Source of the DNA: Kluyveromyces lactis
Lineage: Eukaryota > Ascomycota > Saccharomycetes > Saccharomycetales > Saccharomycetaceae
Length of the DNA stretch: 64,000 nucleotides
Assembly (NCBI RefSeq): GCF_000002515.2
Contig: NC_006040.1
Location: 248,001-312,000 of the forward strand
Direction: 5' to 3'
The notes under the pieces were generated by a model. It was given only the letters and a program-made list of their open reading frames with translations, had not been told where the DNA came from and ran no database searches. A program made the translations under genes and the position numbers. Position 1 is the first letter of the stretch. Each line of letters opens with the position of its first letter. This document shows, in pieces, positions 1-9,432 of the stretch.

Positions 1-710
1 AGCTTTGCAACAGGCTTACAGAAATTGATTGGATTTCCAGCCCAATCGTCAATAGTCAAGAAAAGATGATGCGCGGTGATAGTAGCGGCGACCATGACAT
101 CCAATGGATCCTTGACATCAGCATTGATCTCTTCAATGGTCTTGATGGCGGCAGCAGTGGTGCAATGTTCCAAAATGATCTTCAACTTTGGGAAATCAAG
201 GTGGAGCTTCTTTAAGGCAGGCAAGAATGATTCTTCGGCATTCAAAACATGAATATCCTCTTTTTCACCAGCGACACTTGGTTTTTCACCATGTAAATTC
301 AACACGATGCCCTCTTCTTCCATGGCCTTAAACAATGGATAAAACACTGTGAAATCGTTAGGGTCCACACCTTGCGCCGAGTTGGTAGTCACACCAGCAG
401 GATAACATTTCACGCCTTGAATAGCACCAACTTTTGCTGCTGCATGGATCAATTCAGGCGTCAAATCTTTGCAGAGATAGAAAGACATTAAAAAAGTTGT
501 TTCTGGTGCAAGAGATTCCAAGGTACATTTATACTCTTGGACTCTTTCCAAGGTAATAACCGGTGGGCTTAGGTTTGGCATCACATAAGCAACAGAAATA
601 CCACCTTCCTTCACAGTAGGAGTGATCAATTTGCACATTTCGCCATCTCTCAAATGGACGTGCATATCACAAGTGATACCAAGATCATATTCAGTTTGAG
701 ATTCGGACAT
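1..710 (-). CDS. URA4: Dihydroorotase, 5' part only (3' end lies left of the window)
   Basis: This is the N-terminal 236 residues of a dihydroorotase, which cyclises N-carbamoyl-aspartate to dihydroorotate in the third step of de novo pyrimidine synthesis in the cytosol. The start is the ATG at 710-708, giving MSESQTEYDLGITCDMHVHLR. Visible metal and active-site residues are the HxH of DMHVHLRDG (H17, H19), the Lys of GVKCYPAG (K101, expected to be carbamylated), the His of NLHGE (H140) and the His of LEHCTT (H182). The C-terminal active-site region is off the window; the S. cerevisiae protein is 364 residues. It is divergently transcribed from DPH2. In S. cerevisiae URA4 (YLR420W) sits beside YLR419W and CDC73 (YLR418C), and both of those genes lie within 14 kb here, which supports the identification. 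Confidence 0.95.
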   Translation of the reverse strand, partial: MSESQTEYDLGITCDMHVHLRDGEMCKLITPTVKEGGISVAYVMPNLSPPVITLERVQEYKCTLESLAPETTFLMSFYLCKDLTPELIHAAAKVGAIQGVKCYPAGVTTNSAQGVDPNDFTVFYPLFKAMEEEGIVLNLHGEKPSVAGEKEDIHVLNAEESFLPALKKLHLDFPKLKIILEHCTTAAAIKTIEEINADVKDPLDVMVAATITAHHLFLTIDDWAGNPINFCKPVAK

Positions 711-1291
711 GGTTTCTCAGAAAAGCAGTAAAGAAGCTATATCCCACGGTGACTATAGTTAAAACAGTCCACTAAACCTTAAACACTTTTTTACAAGGTA
801 CTGCTCGAACACTGTTCTTAATAGAACTTTTGTTCTCAGACACTGCTAAATACTGATGACTACAATTTTTTCGTACTCTTTCCGATTATTGAGTATTTTA
901 CAGAGGCTGAAGATGTCAAACTAAGAGATATATCGTCCACAAGGGAATGTCTGGACCTTGTGTAAATATAATACCGGCATTATGAGTAGCTAATTCATAT
1001 GTATGATATCTTACAATGTAAATGGTGAACTTTGCTTATAAGATGGTATCTAGGTAAATTTCTTCTCTATATTCCTATACTGTCCCTGCATTTAAGTGCT
1101 TACTACCGTGAAAGAAAAGAGTGTCCAAAATTTTTTCAGACTTATGGTATCAATCTCATCGGTTCCTTGAAAAGGATAAGATACTGACTGATATTGCTCG
1201 AACTAGGTATATTTAGGTTTTGATAATCACCTTTAGCCGGTAACTCAGAGTAGTGTGGTATAGTTGAGGTTAGGTGAGAATTATCCTTGAA
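711..1291. promoter_or_regulatory. Divergent URA4/DPH2 promoter region
   Basis: This 581-bp AT-rich spacer lies between two divergent start codons, so it must hold both promoters. A weak TATA-like stretch occurs near 1207-1213. I looked for a Ppr1-type CGG-N6-CCG site, expected for a URA gene, and did not find one. No RNA gene is apparent. Confidence 0.5.
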
Positions 1292-3055
1292 ATGAATGAT
1301 TCAGTGTTGGTGGCTCCATCGCTATCCACTGCACAAACAGAAGATACCTTTGAATTCCAAAGTTATGGTGAAACTGAACATTCTAGATCATACCTTGGGT
1401 CAGATGTGACTAAGGATAATCTTGTTGAGCTAGTCAGTGCATATTATAGTGTTCCCGAGTTGATCCAGTACTTCGAGGAGCATCCGCAGTATAAGAAGAT
1501 CACATTGCAATTCCCAGATGAGCTAGTATTGGATTCATCGATAGTGGTTCAACTGATGCAACAAGAGCTTGTAAAAGCTGAGGATGAGACTTCACAGTCC
1601 TTTAACACTATAGATACTGACGAAGTGTTACATAATGAAAAAAGCTGTGGTAACTGTAGCGGATGCGACTGTTCTTCCAAGATTGATAAAACAGAAACTA
1701 AAAGAAAAGTATGGATTCTCGCTGACACATCATATAGTTCATGCTGTGTTGATGAGGTAGCCAGTGAACATGTAAAGGGAGATATAGTGGTTCATTTTGG
1801 AGACGCCTGTATGAACGCAGTGCAGAAGCTCCCTGTTGTTTATTCATTAGGAAGGCCCGTCTTAGATTTGGATTTGGTTGTATCACAATTCAAGTTGAAA
1901 TACGCAGCTAAAGACCAAAAAATCTGTTTAATGGCCGATGCTCCACACTCGATGCATATGAAATCTATCTACGATATACTACACGACAAGGAAGGGTACA
2001 AGAACGTTGTTTACTCTGATATCAACCAGGATATGTTGCAATCGGACACGCATATCGTGGGGTATAACAACGCGGTTGAACACGATGAACGACTACGGAA
2101 ATGTGTCACATGCGGTAACAGAAACATATATGCGGAAGTAGATGTCTCTGAACTTAACGAATACGACTTGTTTCATGTAACGATACCGAAGGACCCTCAT
2201 CTATTATATCTCACCACGAAGTTCCAATCGGTAACGTTATATGATCCATCCAGCGGCATGTTAAACGAGGGACCATTCCCATCGATGATGAAGCGTTATA
2301 AGTTCATGCATATGGCAAGGACCGCTGGGACCATTGGAATCCTTGTGAACACTTTATCGTTAAGAAACACAAAGGAAACGATGAACAAATTGACAAAACT
2401 ATTGAAGGAAAACGGTAAGAAGCATTATTTATTCGTTGTTGGTAAACCCAACGTCGCAAAGTTAGCAAACTTTGAGCCCATTGACATTTGGTGTATCCTT
2501 GGCTGTGGTCAAGGAGGTATCGTTCTAGACCAGTATAACGAGTTCTACAAGCCGATCATTACACCATATGAGCTTCTCATGGCATTGAGTGACGAAGTCA
2601 CATGGACTGGGCAATGGATCACGGACTTTAAATCCATTATCAACCAGATAGAAAACGAGGTTAATGACAGCGATGACATGGAACAAGATATACTGTCCTC
2701 AGGTACGGAATGTAGAAGCGATGAAGATGAAGCACCGGAATTTAATGCAGTCACAGGAAAATACGTTTCTACCTCAAGACCATTACGTCAAATAGCAAGA
2801 CTTGAAATTGAAACTCCAGTAGAAGAAGTACGAGCCTCTGATTCCACAGAACTGGTGAAACAGTTCTCGCAGACAGTCGCTATCAGGAACACCGTCTCTA
2901 CATCGGCAGCATTCTTGCAAACCCGACATTGGACAGGTCTAGGAAGTGACTACAAAGATGACGAAGACGGAGAAGAAGACGGTGCTACTGTGGAAGAGGG
3001 TACTGCGGGTGTAGCTAGGAGCTACCAGTTCGATGAACTGAACAAGAAGACATAA
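1292..3055 (+). CDS. DPH2: Diphthamide biosynthesis protein 2 (Dph1-Dph2 complex subunit)
   Basis: Dph2 partners Dph1 in the radical-SAM-like iron-sulfur complex that transfers the 3-amino-3-carboxypropyl group to the target histidine of elongation factor 2, the first step of diphthamide formation in the cytosol. The 587-residue product matches yeast Dph2 along its length, including LQFPDEL, the ADTSYSSCCVDEVA segment (C151/C152), HFGDACMN, ARTAGTIGILVNTLSLRN and DIWCILGCGQ. The family cluster cysteines are therefore present (CCVDE, DACMN, LGCGQ). The ATG at 1292 is chosen; the upstream in-frame codons from 1274 begin only with GTG. An insertion of about 40 residues before the CCVDE motif carries C-x2-C-x2-C-x-C (C119, C122, C125, C127), which S. 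cerevisiae Dph2 lacks as I remember it. The C-terminus is acidic. Confidence 0.93.
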   Translation: MNDSVLVAPSLSTAQTEDTFEFQSYGETEHSRSYLGSDVTKDNLVELVSAYYSVPELIQYFEEHPQYKKITLQFPDELVLDSSIVVQLMQQELVKAEDETSQSFNTIDTDEVLHNEKSCGNCSGCDCSSKIDKTETKRKVWILADTSYSSCCVDEVASEHVKGDIVVHFGDACMNAVQKLPVVYSLGRPVLDLDLVVSQFKLKYAAKDQKICLMADAPHSMHMKSIYDILHDKEGYKNVVYSDINQDMLQSDTHIVGYNNAVEHDERLRKCVTCGNRNIYAEVDVSELNEYDLFHVTIPKDPHLLYLTTKFQSVTLYDPSSGMLNEGPFPSMMKRYKFMHMARTAGTIGILVNTLSLRNTKETMNKLTKLLKENGKKHYLFVVGKPNVAKLANFEPIDIWCILGCGQGGIVLDQYNEFYKPIITPYELLMALSDEVTWTGQWITDFKSIINQIENEVNDSDDMEQDILSSGTECRSDEDEAPEFNAVTGKYVSTSRPLRQIARLEIETPVEEVRASDSTELVKQFSQTVAIRNTVSTSAAFLQTRHWTGLGSDYKDDEDGEEDGATVEEGTAGVARSYQFDELNKKT

Positions 3056-4051
3056 AGCACGTACGCGACACTCATTGTCCTGTGTCCTTTGTCTTTTATC
3101 AAAGATCGTCAGGTCGCTTGATGGTTATATAAGCGCACAGACGCGTACATAACACTATTTATAATATCATTTAACCGTTATATTTTACCACCATTCGGTG
3201 TGATAAGCCCAAAAAATTGACTATCTAAGATAGGGTGCAATATCTTTCGGCAAGGGCAGAGCAGCAGATACCACATCTCTGTACCAAGACCCCCTTGATT
3301 AATCTCAACTTCCTTCAATCTATCTCCTGGACCCTTTGATAGTCACAATACCGAGTCACGAGTAATCCTCGGTGATGATTCGGGGACGTCCTTCCTTATT
3401 CGGAAAAGACACTCCTAAAAGATCCGAAAGACGAGTGTTAGATACAAACCTTAACTAAGGGACAAAAAGAAAAGAAAGGAAAAACGCGATCAATGAGGCT
3501 CGAGGAATGTTTTGTTGAAGCAGTTTGCAGGCAAAACGGCTGTAAACAAGGGCGAAATACAACTACTTGCATATGGTAGTTGGGGTAGAGAAATGGAAAC
3601 GGAATTCGGCAGGAACGGTGTAATTTGCAATAACATGATATGATAGTGATAGTGATAGGATTGATACGGGATCGAAAATTGGTTAAAGCGTGTTATATTT
3701 CTGTTTGTTTTTTTTGTATGGCGTCATTCTTTGATAAGATTAGATTAGAATTAGCAGCAGAACAGGAAGAAGAATGGCACTTGGTTCAGCGTTGATCTGA
3801 CTTGATCTAACGGTTAGAAGGTGGTTGCTAAGTTGAGCTCCAACAAATGTATAATGGTGATAAAAGAATTGGAAATCAGGAGGAATGCGGACCTCATCAG
3901 TGTATATAAGAGGCAGGGATATTAGTCCAGTTGTCAATCATCAGCTAGAATCCTATTTGGTCGTTGAGTAGTATCTGCTAATGATTTAGCAGCATACTGC
4001 AATTAACAAAAGTTACAAAGAAAATAGACAAGCTCATTGAAGAACAAATTA
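3056..4051. promoter_or_regulatory. 996-bp intergenic region, promoter of the Dal5-like permease
   Basis: No gene is seen here. A short open frame at 3740-3937 on the minus strand resembles nothing. Towards the permease there is a run of GATA cores at about 3634-3666, a GATAAG at 3733-3738, and a TATA box (TATATAAG) at 3903-3910, about 142 bp before the ATG. GATAAG clusters are the classic target of nitrogen-catabolite GATA factors (Gln3/Gat1) in front of DAL genes. That role is inferred from motif and neighbour. Confidence 0.45.
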
Positions 4052-5704
4052 ATGACAAACACAGAGAAGCAAACGGGGCTCTTGAATGACTCCTCAGACC
4101 ATTCGTCTGTTCATTCTAGAGACGAGAAGATTCAAGCAGTGGTTTCGATCACGGCGAACGAGATCGCAGATCGCGATGCCTTGATTACTACCATCTTGTC
4201 TCCGGATGGCAAAGAAGTGAAAATCACCGGTGATGTCGATGATGCTATGAAGTTGGCATTGAAGTCTCAGAATGTCGTTTTGACTCCAGAAAAGGATGCT
4301 AAGTTATTGAGGAAGATCGATTTGATGCTTTTCCCTATCATGTGTATTATTTATTCTGTGCAATTCATGGACAAAATTACCACATCGAATGCTGCTATCA
4401 TGGGTCTTCAAACTGATTTGAAAATGCACGGTGAGCAATACTCTTACGTTGGATCTGCATTTTATTTCGGTTACCTTGGTGGATTATTCATTTTGCCATT
4501 CCTAATGCAAAAGACCAAAAAATTCATGAAGATGTTAACCAGCATCATCGTTATCTGGGGTATGGTCCTTGCTCTACACGCTGCTCCCTCTGTTAATTAC
4601 CCATCGTTCATCTTCTTGAGATGTTTATTGGGTTTTCTTGAATCCGCCATCACTCCTGCATTCACCATTATCACATCACAATATTGGAAGAAAGAAGAAC
4701 AGTTCTCTAGAATTACCTGCTGGTTCGGGTTCAACGGTCTTGGTAGTATCTGGGGTGGTGCAATTGCATATGGACTCTACATTCATAAAGATTCTTACCC
4801 GCTTGCCGCTTGGAAATTGGTGTTCATTATCACTGGTTGTATCACAATCGTCGTCGGATTTATTATGATGATCCACTTGCCCGATTCGCCAGATAAAGCT
4901 TGGTTCTTCAGCGAAGAGGAGAAGTTGTTACTTGTGGAGAGGATTAGAGAGAATCAACAGGGTTTCGGTAACCACCATATTAAGAAATATCAAATTGTCG
5001 AAGCATTCAAGGATGTTAGAACTTGGTTGTACTTCCTTTTCTCCGTATCATCCAATATTCCAAATGGTGGTATCACTAATTTCTCCTCGATCTTACTAAA
5101 AGAAGACTTCCAATTTAGTACCGATAAGAGTTTATTAGTCAACATGGGTTCCGGTGCGGTTGAATTGGTTGGTTGTCCATTATTTGGGATGTTATCCTTT
5201 TGGTGTTTGAAGCGTAAATATAAGGTCGTTGGGTCAAGATTGGCCTGGGCATTCTTTGCTACCGCTATATGTTTCATGGGTGTTTGTATGCTTGCCTTTG
5301 CTAAGCATGATAAGAGTGCAAGGTTAGCCGGTCTAATGTTATTTGGTATCTCTCCAGTCTCCTTCATTTGTGTCTTGTCCTGCATCTCTTCCAATACCTT
5401 AGGTTTCACGAAAAAATGGACAGTTTCCTCTATCAATTTGTTGGCTTATGCAAGTGCCAACATTGCAGGTCCACATACATTCATTGCTACTCAGGCTCCT
5501 AGCTATACTGGGGCAAAGATTTCATTAGTGGTCAACTATGCAGCAGCGATGGTCATTATCGTTCTTATTTACATCGTCAATGCCAGAGAAAACAAGAGAA
5601 GAGACAAGATTGAAGCAGAAAGAACTCATGAACAAGTGGTGGAGAACATTGAGTTCGCTGATCTAACAGATTTCGAGAATTTGAAATTCAGGTACGCAAT
5701 CTAA
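4052..5704 (+). CDS. Dal5-family allantoate/ureidosuccinate-type permease (major facilitator superfamily)
   Basis: The product is 550 residues with about 12 hydrophobic segments and belongs to the anion:cation symporter family that includes Dal5, Tna1 and Fen2. These plasma-membrane permeases import small organic anions such as allantoate, ureidosuccinate or nicotinate. Family features include LDLMLFP-like entry into TM1 (RKIDLMLFPIMCIIYSVQFM), the DKITTSNAAIMGL loop, RCLLGFLESAITPAF, and a conserved C-terminal tail ENIEFADLTDFENLKFRY. The ATG at 4052 is chosen; five upstream in-frame codons open with TTG. The substrate cannot be read from sequence. The gene interrupts the DPH2-CNB1 neighbourship of S. 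cerevisiae (YKL191W-YKL190W), so it is probably an inserted or relocated member of an amplified family. GATA-type motifs upstream hint at nitrogen control. Confidence 0.85.
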   Translation: MTNTEKQTGLLNDSSDHSSVHSRDEKIQAVVSITANEIADRDALITTILSPDGKEVKITGDVDDAMKLALKSQNVVLTPEKDAKLLRKIDLMLFPIMCIIYSVQFMDKITTSNAAIMGLQTDLKMHGEQYSYVGSAFYFGYLGGLFILPFLMQKTKKFMKMLTSIIVIWGMVLALHAAPSVNYPSFIFLRCLLGFLESAITPAFTIITSQYWKKEEQFSRITCWFGFNGLGSIWGGAIAYGLYIHKDSYPLAAWKLVFIITGCITIVVGFIMMIHLPDSPDKAWFFSEEEKLLLVERIRENQQGFGNHHIKKYQIVEAFKDVRTWLYFLFSVSSNIPNGGITNFSSILLKEDFQFSTDKSLLVNMGSGAVELVGCPLFGMLSFWCLKRKYKVVGSRLAWAFFATAICFMGVCMLAFAKHDKSARLAGLMLFGISPVSFICVLSCISSNTLGFTKKWTVSSINLLAYASANIAGPHTFIATQAPSYTGAKISLVVNYAAAMVIIVLIYIVNARENKRRDKIEAERTHEQVVENIEFADLTDFENLKFRYAI

Positions 5705-5917
5705 ATAGAACTACAGTTATTTACAATTCTCTATTGTTATCTTTAAAATACTTCGGTTGTTAGTGTATCTACATTTAATAGTAATAGTAAAAGATATTAG
5801 ATCTCCACAATTTTCTGCTTCTACAATCATGCTGTGTTCAAATACAGGCCAGAGAGCTGCTTCACATTCATACGCGCAAGTACCTGTATTCTCGTTTAAA
5901 TACATTCTAAATGTTTA

Positions 5918-6445
5918 TCATATGTTGTGCTGTAGCGTCAATGACTGGATTACTTCTGTTGTTTCGGCCGCCTTCTTAAACTCTTCGAATGATAATTTTC
6001 CATCTCCATCAACATCATTTTCCATTATGGTTCTATCCACAATTTGCTGTAGTTGCTCATCCTCTAAGTTTGTGCCTACCATTATTTTCAAAACGATAAA
6101 TAACTCACCATTGGATATGTAACCGTCTTTATCAATGTCATAGATCCTGAATGCAAAACGTAGTTTTGCATCCGTCTCCCCTCTTCCACTGAAGATGGAT
6201 AAACTCGTTATGAATTCTTGAAAATCAACATCTCCGCTATTATCTTCATCGAAAACTTCTATTATTCTCTTCGCAAGTGGGTTCGCTGATACTCCAGGTA
6301 TAGACATGAATTCGGTCTTGTCGATGGAACCTGAGCTATCTTTGTCAAGTTTCATAAACCGTTTCTTCAATCTTTCAATCTCCGCACGATCGAAGTTGGT
6401 ATCATCCAACAAATTATCCACTATCCTAGATGGTGCTGCTCCCAT
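5918..6445 (-). CDS. CNB1: Calcineurin B regulatory subunit
   Basis: Calcineurin B is the calcium-binding regulatory subunit of the Ca2+/calmodulin-dependent protein phosphatase, which activates Crz1 under salt, pheromone and cell-wall stress. The 175 residues equal the S. cerevisiae length. Four EF-hand loops are visible: [36 protein letters not shown] and [12 protein letters not shown]. The N-terminus MGAAPS is a myristoylation signal, which fixes the ATG at 6445-6443; four upstream in-frame codons begin with TTG. I see no intron inside the coding region. The gene is convergent with the permease, about 210 bp from its stop. Its position next to DPH2 matches S. cerevisiae apart from the inserted permease. 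Confidence 0.96.
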   Translation of the reverse strand: MGAAPSRIVDNLLDDTNFDRAEIERLKKRFMKLDKDSSGSIDKTEFMSIPGVSANPLAKRIIEVFDEDNSGDVDFQEFITSLSIFSGRGETDAKLRFAFRIYDIDKDGYISNGELFIVLKIMVGTNLEDEQLQQIVDRTIMENDVDGDGKLSFEEFKKAAETTEVIQSLTLQHNI

Positions 6446-6896
6446 TTCAATTCTCAACCAAAAAAACTACCCTGATGACGGTTTTCTGGAGGCGATTGCC
6501 TCAACTAAAATGAAAAGCCTCTTATCCAGTGCAACTAACTTGTCTCTTAATCACTTAATTTCGGTTGATGCTCCGTTTCAAGGGCTATAATGAATTTGTT
6601 ACCCGGATTTGTGACAGGCAGCACTGCACTTCGATGACAGAATGGACTACTCTCTGTGAGATGATCAGTCAAGCCCTTCAGTTTATTAGGTCAACAATAG
6701 GTTGATATCAACTCTACTAAGACGTCAAAGGTTGCTATTGTTGAGTTCTTCTTTTGCAGATAAAGTTTTATGCTCGTGGTTGAACATTTAAGTCTAAAAG
6801 TTCAATCTAGAGTAAAGAGACAATAACTCTGGCCCCACATCTTTATTCCTCTCAGAGCGAATATTTTACATGGTCATATCTATCCTCAAATTCCTT
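6446..6896. promoter_or_regulatory. CNB1 upstream region with a Reb1-type site
   Basis: This 451-bp AT-rich stretch contains a consensus Reb1 core TTACCCGG at 6599-6606, about 155 bp upstream of the CNB1 ATG, a typical position for a nucleosome-depleting general regulatory factor in yeast promoters. Nothing else is recognisable. Confidence 0.45.
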
Positions 6897-7658
6897 TCAT
6901 TTATTTTTGCCTATATTATATTTATTAGTTAGCCTCAGCCTTTCATTCCTGCGTACATTTTTTATGTGACGATTTAATATGTCTACTCTATTACAATGCT
7001 TGTCGCATCCAATGTGTGAGGGAGGCATTTCTTCATATTTCTCTGATTGGGTTCGGTAATGCCTATTCAATAACTTCTTCTTTTGAAGTATAAATTCATT
7101 CCAGGGCCGCGTTTTCTGAGGACAGTTATGTGGTATATGCATTTTGTGCTCGTCGAAATGTTTCAAAAATTCAGAGAACTGAAGGAAGACTATATTACCA
7201 TGCAACGAACTGCGGTAGTGTCCCTTCTTCTTGGTATCGAAGTGGATGCCAGATGGTATACACCATCCTGGTCTTGTTTGTAAACTTTCCCCTGATGCAG
7301 TACTTGTGTATCTTTTATTGAATTGAACTTCATACGAGGAATACCTTGATTGAAACGTAAATCCTCTTCTGAAACAGTGGTTTGATATAACTACGAAGAA
7401 GGGCAAACTATAAACTTCTGGTAAAAAAGTTTCATTTTTACATCGTACCGATACAGGAGAAAGCCCTACATCTTTTTTTGTTGAACCTGCTCTCTGCCCT
7501 TCTTTTCGTTTCATAATATCTGTGCTGGAAGGACTCTTCATCCAACAGCACAATTTCCCTTTCCAGTCAATTGCAGGAAAGCAAGTGCAGGAAAAAATCC
7601 CTATAATCGGCCATAAAAGAAGGTTTATGCACGGTTTATATACTTTTAACAGATACAT
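6897..7658 (-). CDS. Hypothetical protein with a degenerate C2H2 zinc-finger-like C-terminal half
   Basis: This 253-residue frame opens with an ATG at 7658-7656. The first ~115 residues resemble nothing I know. The segment GIHFDTKKKGHYRSSLHG through FLKHFDEH looks like the HxxxxxxGHYRCxxH repeat preceding tandem zinc fingers in some yeast regulators. The following finger-like units keep only part of their ligands: NCPQKTRPW has one Cys where CPxxxCPW is expected, NRHYRTQS ends in Ser instead of His, and CDKHCNRVDILNRHI retains two Cys and one His. It may be a decaying zinc-finger gene, or a lineage-specific small protein. The basic, His- and Cys-rich composition argues mildly against a random open frame. 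It lies between CNB1 and CDC73, where S. cerevisiae offers no positional counterpart. Confidence 0.4.
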   Translation of the reverse strand: MYLLKVYKPCINLLLWPIIGIFSCTCFPAIDWKGKLCCWMKSPSSTDIMKRKEGQRAGSTKKDVGLSPVSVRCKNETFLPEVYSLPFFVVISNHCFRRGFTFQSRYSSYEVQFNKRYTSTASGESLQTRPGWCIPSGIHFDTKKKGHYRSSLHGNIVFLQFSEFLKHFDEHKMHIPHNCPQKTRPWNEFILQKKKLLNRHYRTQSEKYEEMPPSHIGCDKHCNRVDILNRHIKNVRRNERLRLTNKYNIGKNK

Positions 7659-7867
7659 GTAACATTTGAAACAAGCTAATCGAATCTTTCAGGAATCTAT
7701 CTGTTCAAACGTTCCATCAGTTTCAAGCGAGTCCTGGTTTTATAAATGTTACGCCTTCAGTACATCCTCACACAGGATAGATGATGATACATTATATTAC
7801 ATCGCTTTTCCTAGTTTGTACACGTTTACATACAGGTACAGAGAATACGAAATGGTTTCATATTGGT

Positions 7868-8974
7868 TCAATGATAGCCTCTAGCTAATAGTTCCCTCTC
7901 TATTATAGTCCAGAAGAAACGAGAGACCTCTATATCCTTGAAACGCTTATTCTTGTCAAGTTCCAGTTTCTGTACATTCCATTGTTCTGCGTTTCTTGGT
8001 ACCAGATCTCCAGAGAAATGGAAGTAAAACCCTTTACAATGTTGGAACAACTCCGCAGGGTTTGACCATTGGTAGTTTGTGAATTGCCATTCGTGACCGG
8101 TGGTGAATATAGCCACAACTCGGTCCCAATATTCAGGTTGTGTGAATAGTTTTGTATTGTTTACAATTAGGAATCTAATTGGTCTTGATATGCGATCAAA
8201 TTTCTTCACGGCGGTGACCAAGTCCTTATGTGATATTGGTAAATCCTTTGGATTAACATATTTAGACTCTTCCAAGAACTGTCTAATGTTGGCAATAGTG
8301 AATATGGAGGATGCTGCTGATGGAATCAAAATAATAGGATCTTTCTGTGAGGATGGTTTCGCCTTGCTATGGTCTGGTTTAGAGATACCACTGGTACCAC
8401 TCTTAGATTTGGTTGCAGATTTGAACGAATGTACAAGTTTTAACTCAGCTTCCTTTATTAGATACTGGAAATTGGTTGGCTTTGACCCTCTGAGAGATGA
8501 ATTATGATCCAATATAGCACGTTCGTATGGAAAAACTTCGCCTTTCACCTGAGCAGAAGCAGCTTTCCCGGCATTTGATTCTTTTGATTGCAAAGCAGAT
8601 TTGTCAGGTAGTTCAGATTTCTCTTCACTAGTACTGACGTATTGTGAGGTTTCAGATTCTCCAGATAACCACTGAATCAAATCATTTCTATGCAAGAAAG
8701 AAACATTGGTAAAATTCTTGGCCCGGCAATCTGCTAAATAATCTGCTGCACTAGAGTTACGGTGCAACCAACAATGAATCACCACCCTTAACGGTACTGG
8801 TTTCCCTTCTAGAGAAAATTCCGTGAGCTCATCCAAATCTTTATTTTCACCATTGACGACCACCGATTTCGCTAAAACAATATCATCAATCAGCTCCCCA
8901 TCACCACTGATTAACTTCAAATCATGATTGCTCTTATCTTTGCCCAAATACTCTCGAAGCTCTCCTAACTTCAT
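7868..8974 (-). CDS. CDC73: Cdc73, subunit of the Paf1 transcription elongation complex
   Basis: Cdc73 (parafibromin homologue) bridges the Paf1 complex to RNA polymerase II and Spt5 during elongation and supports histone modification in the nucleus. The protein is 368 residues (393 in S. cerevisiae). The N-terminal part carries the conserved IHCWLHRNSSAADYLADC. A low-complexity Ser/Lys linker follows, then the Ras-like C-terminal domain at about 214-368, beginning IILIPSAASSIFTIANIRQF and including RPIRFLIVNN, QPEYWDRVVAIFTTG and GFYFHF. The chosen ATG is at 8974-8972 (MKLGELREYLG); nine further upstream codons open with TTG. It is divergent from the YLR419W-type helicase, exactly as CDC73 (YLR418C) and YLR419W are in S. 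cerevisiae. Confidence 0.95.
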   Translation of the reverse strand: MKLGELREYLGKDKSNHDLKLISGDGELIDDIVLAKSVVVNGENKDLDELTEFSLEGKPVPLRVVIHCWLHRNSSAADYLADCRAKNFTNVSFLHRNDLIQWLSGESETSQYVSTSEEKSELPDKSALQSKESNAGKAASAQVKGEVFPYERAILDHNSSLRGSKPTNFQYLIKEAELKLVHSFKSATKSKSGTSGISKPDHSKAKPSSQKDPIILIPSAASSIFTIANIRQFLEESKYVNPKDLPISHKDLVTAVKKFDRISRPIRFLIVNNTKLFTQPEYWDRVVAIFTTGHEWQFTNYQWSNPAELFQHCKGFYFHFSGDLVPRNAEQWNVQKLELDKNKRFKDIEVSRFFWTIIERELLARGYH

Positions 8975-9432
8975 TTCTTGGATTCTTCGTTGATGTTTCA
9001 AGCAAGTGTAGCGAGATTCAATCGATAAACAAAGCGTAGGAGAAAAAAGACTAAAACCGATGTTCTTATCGTTTTAAACCACTGAGGATAAAATTATAAC
9101 ACTACAACTTACACTATAAGAGTGAACGTCTTTGAAATTCTCGAACCTAAACGGTGTTGAATTATTTCATCTTAAAATGCCTGTTCTCGCTGCTTCGTTG
9201 AAATTTCAAAATTTTAATTATGTTACCCGGATACAAGAAATAGAACAACATCTGAACCATTCATTATTATATCATTGTTAACTGGTAGGATCCAAGTCCA
9301 AATAGATCAGAGGGCGTGTTTGAATACAGAGGACAACTAACGCTTCCGTTAATTGTGTGACAGTATCCATCGGATATTTGTTTTAAGGAAGCTATTTTAC
9401 TGCGAACGTATTTTCCTTCGGAATTCCAAATC
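8975..9432. promoter_or_regulatory. Divergent CDC73/helicase promoter with a Reb1-type site
   Basis: This 458-bp spacer between divergent ATGs contains TTACCCGG at 9223-9230, roughly midway between the two genes, matching the Reb1 consensus. AT-rich tracts surround it. No RNA gene is seen. Confidence 0.5.

Noticed and set aside
3371-3379. Second snoRNA candidate with GTGATGA in the DPH2-permease spacer
   Set aside because: No CTGA box D within a plausible distance and no closing stem, unlike the two snoRNAs near RPL7.
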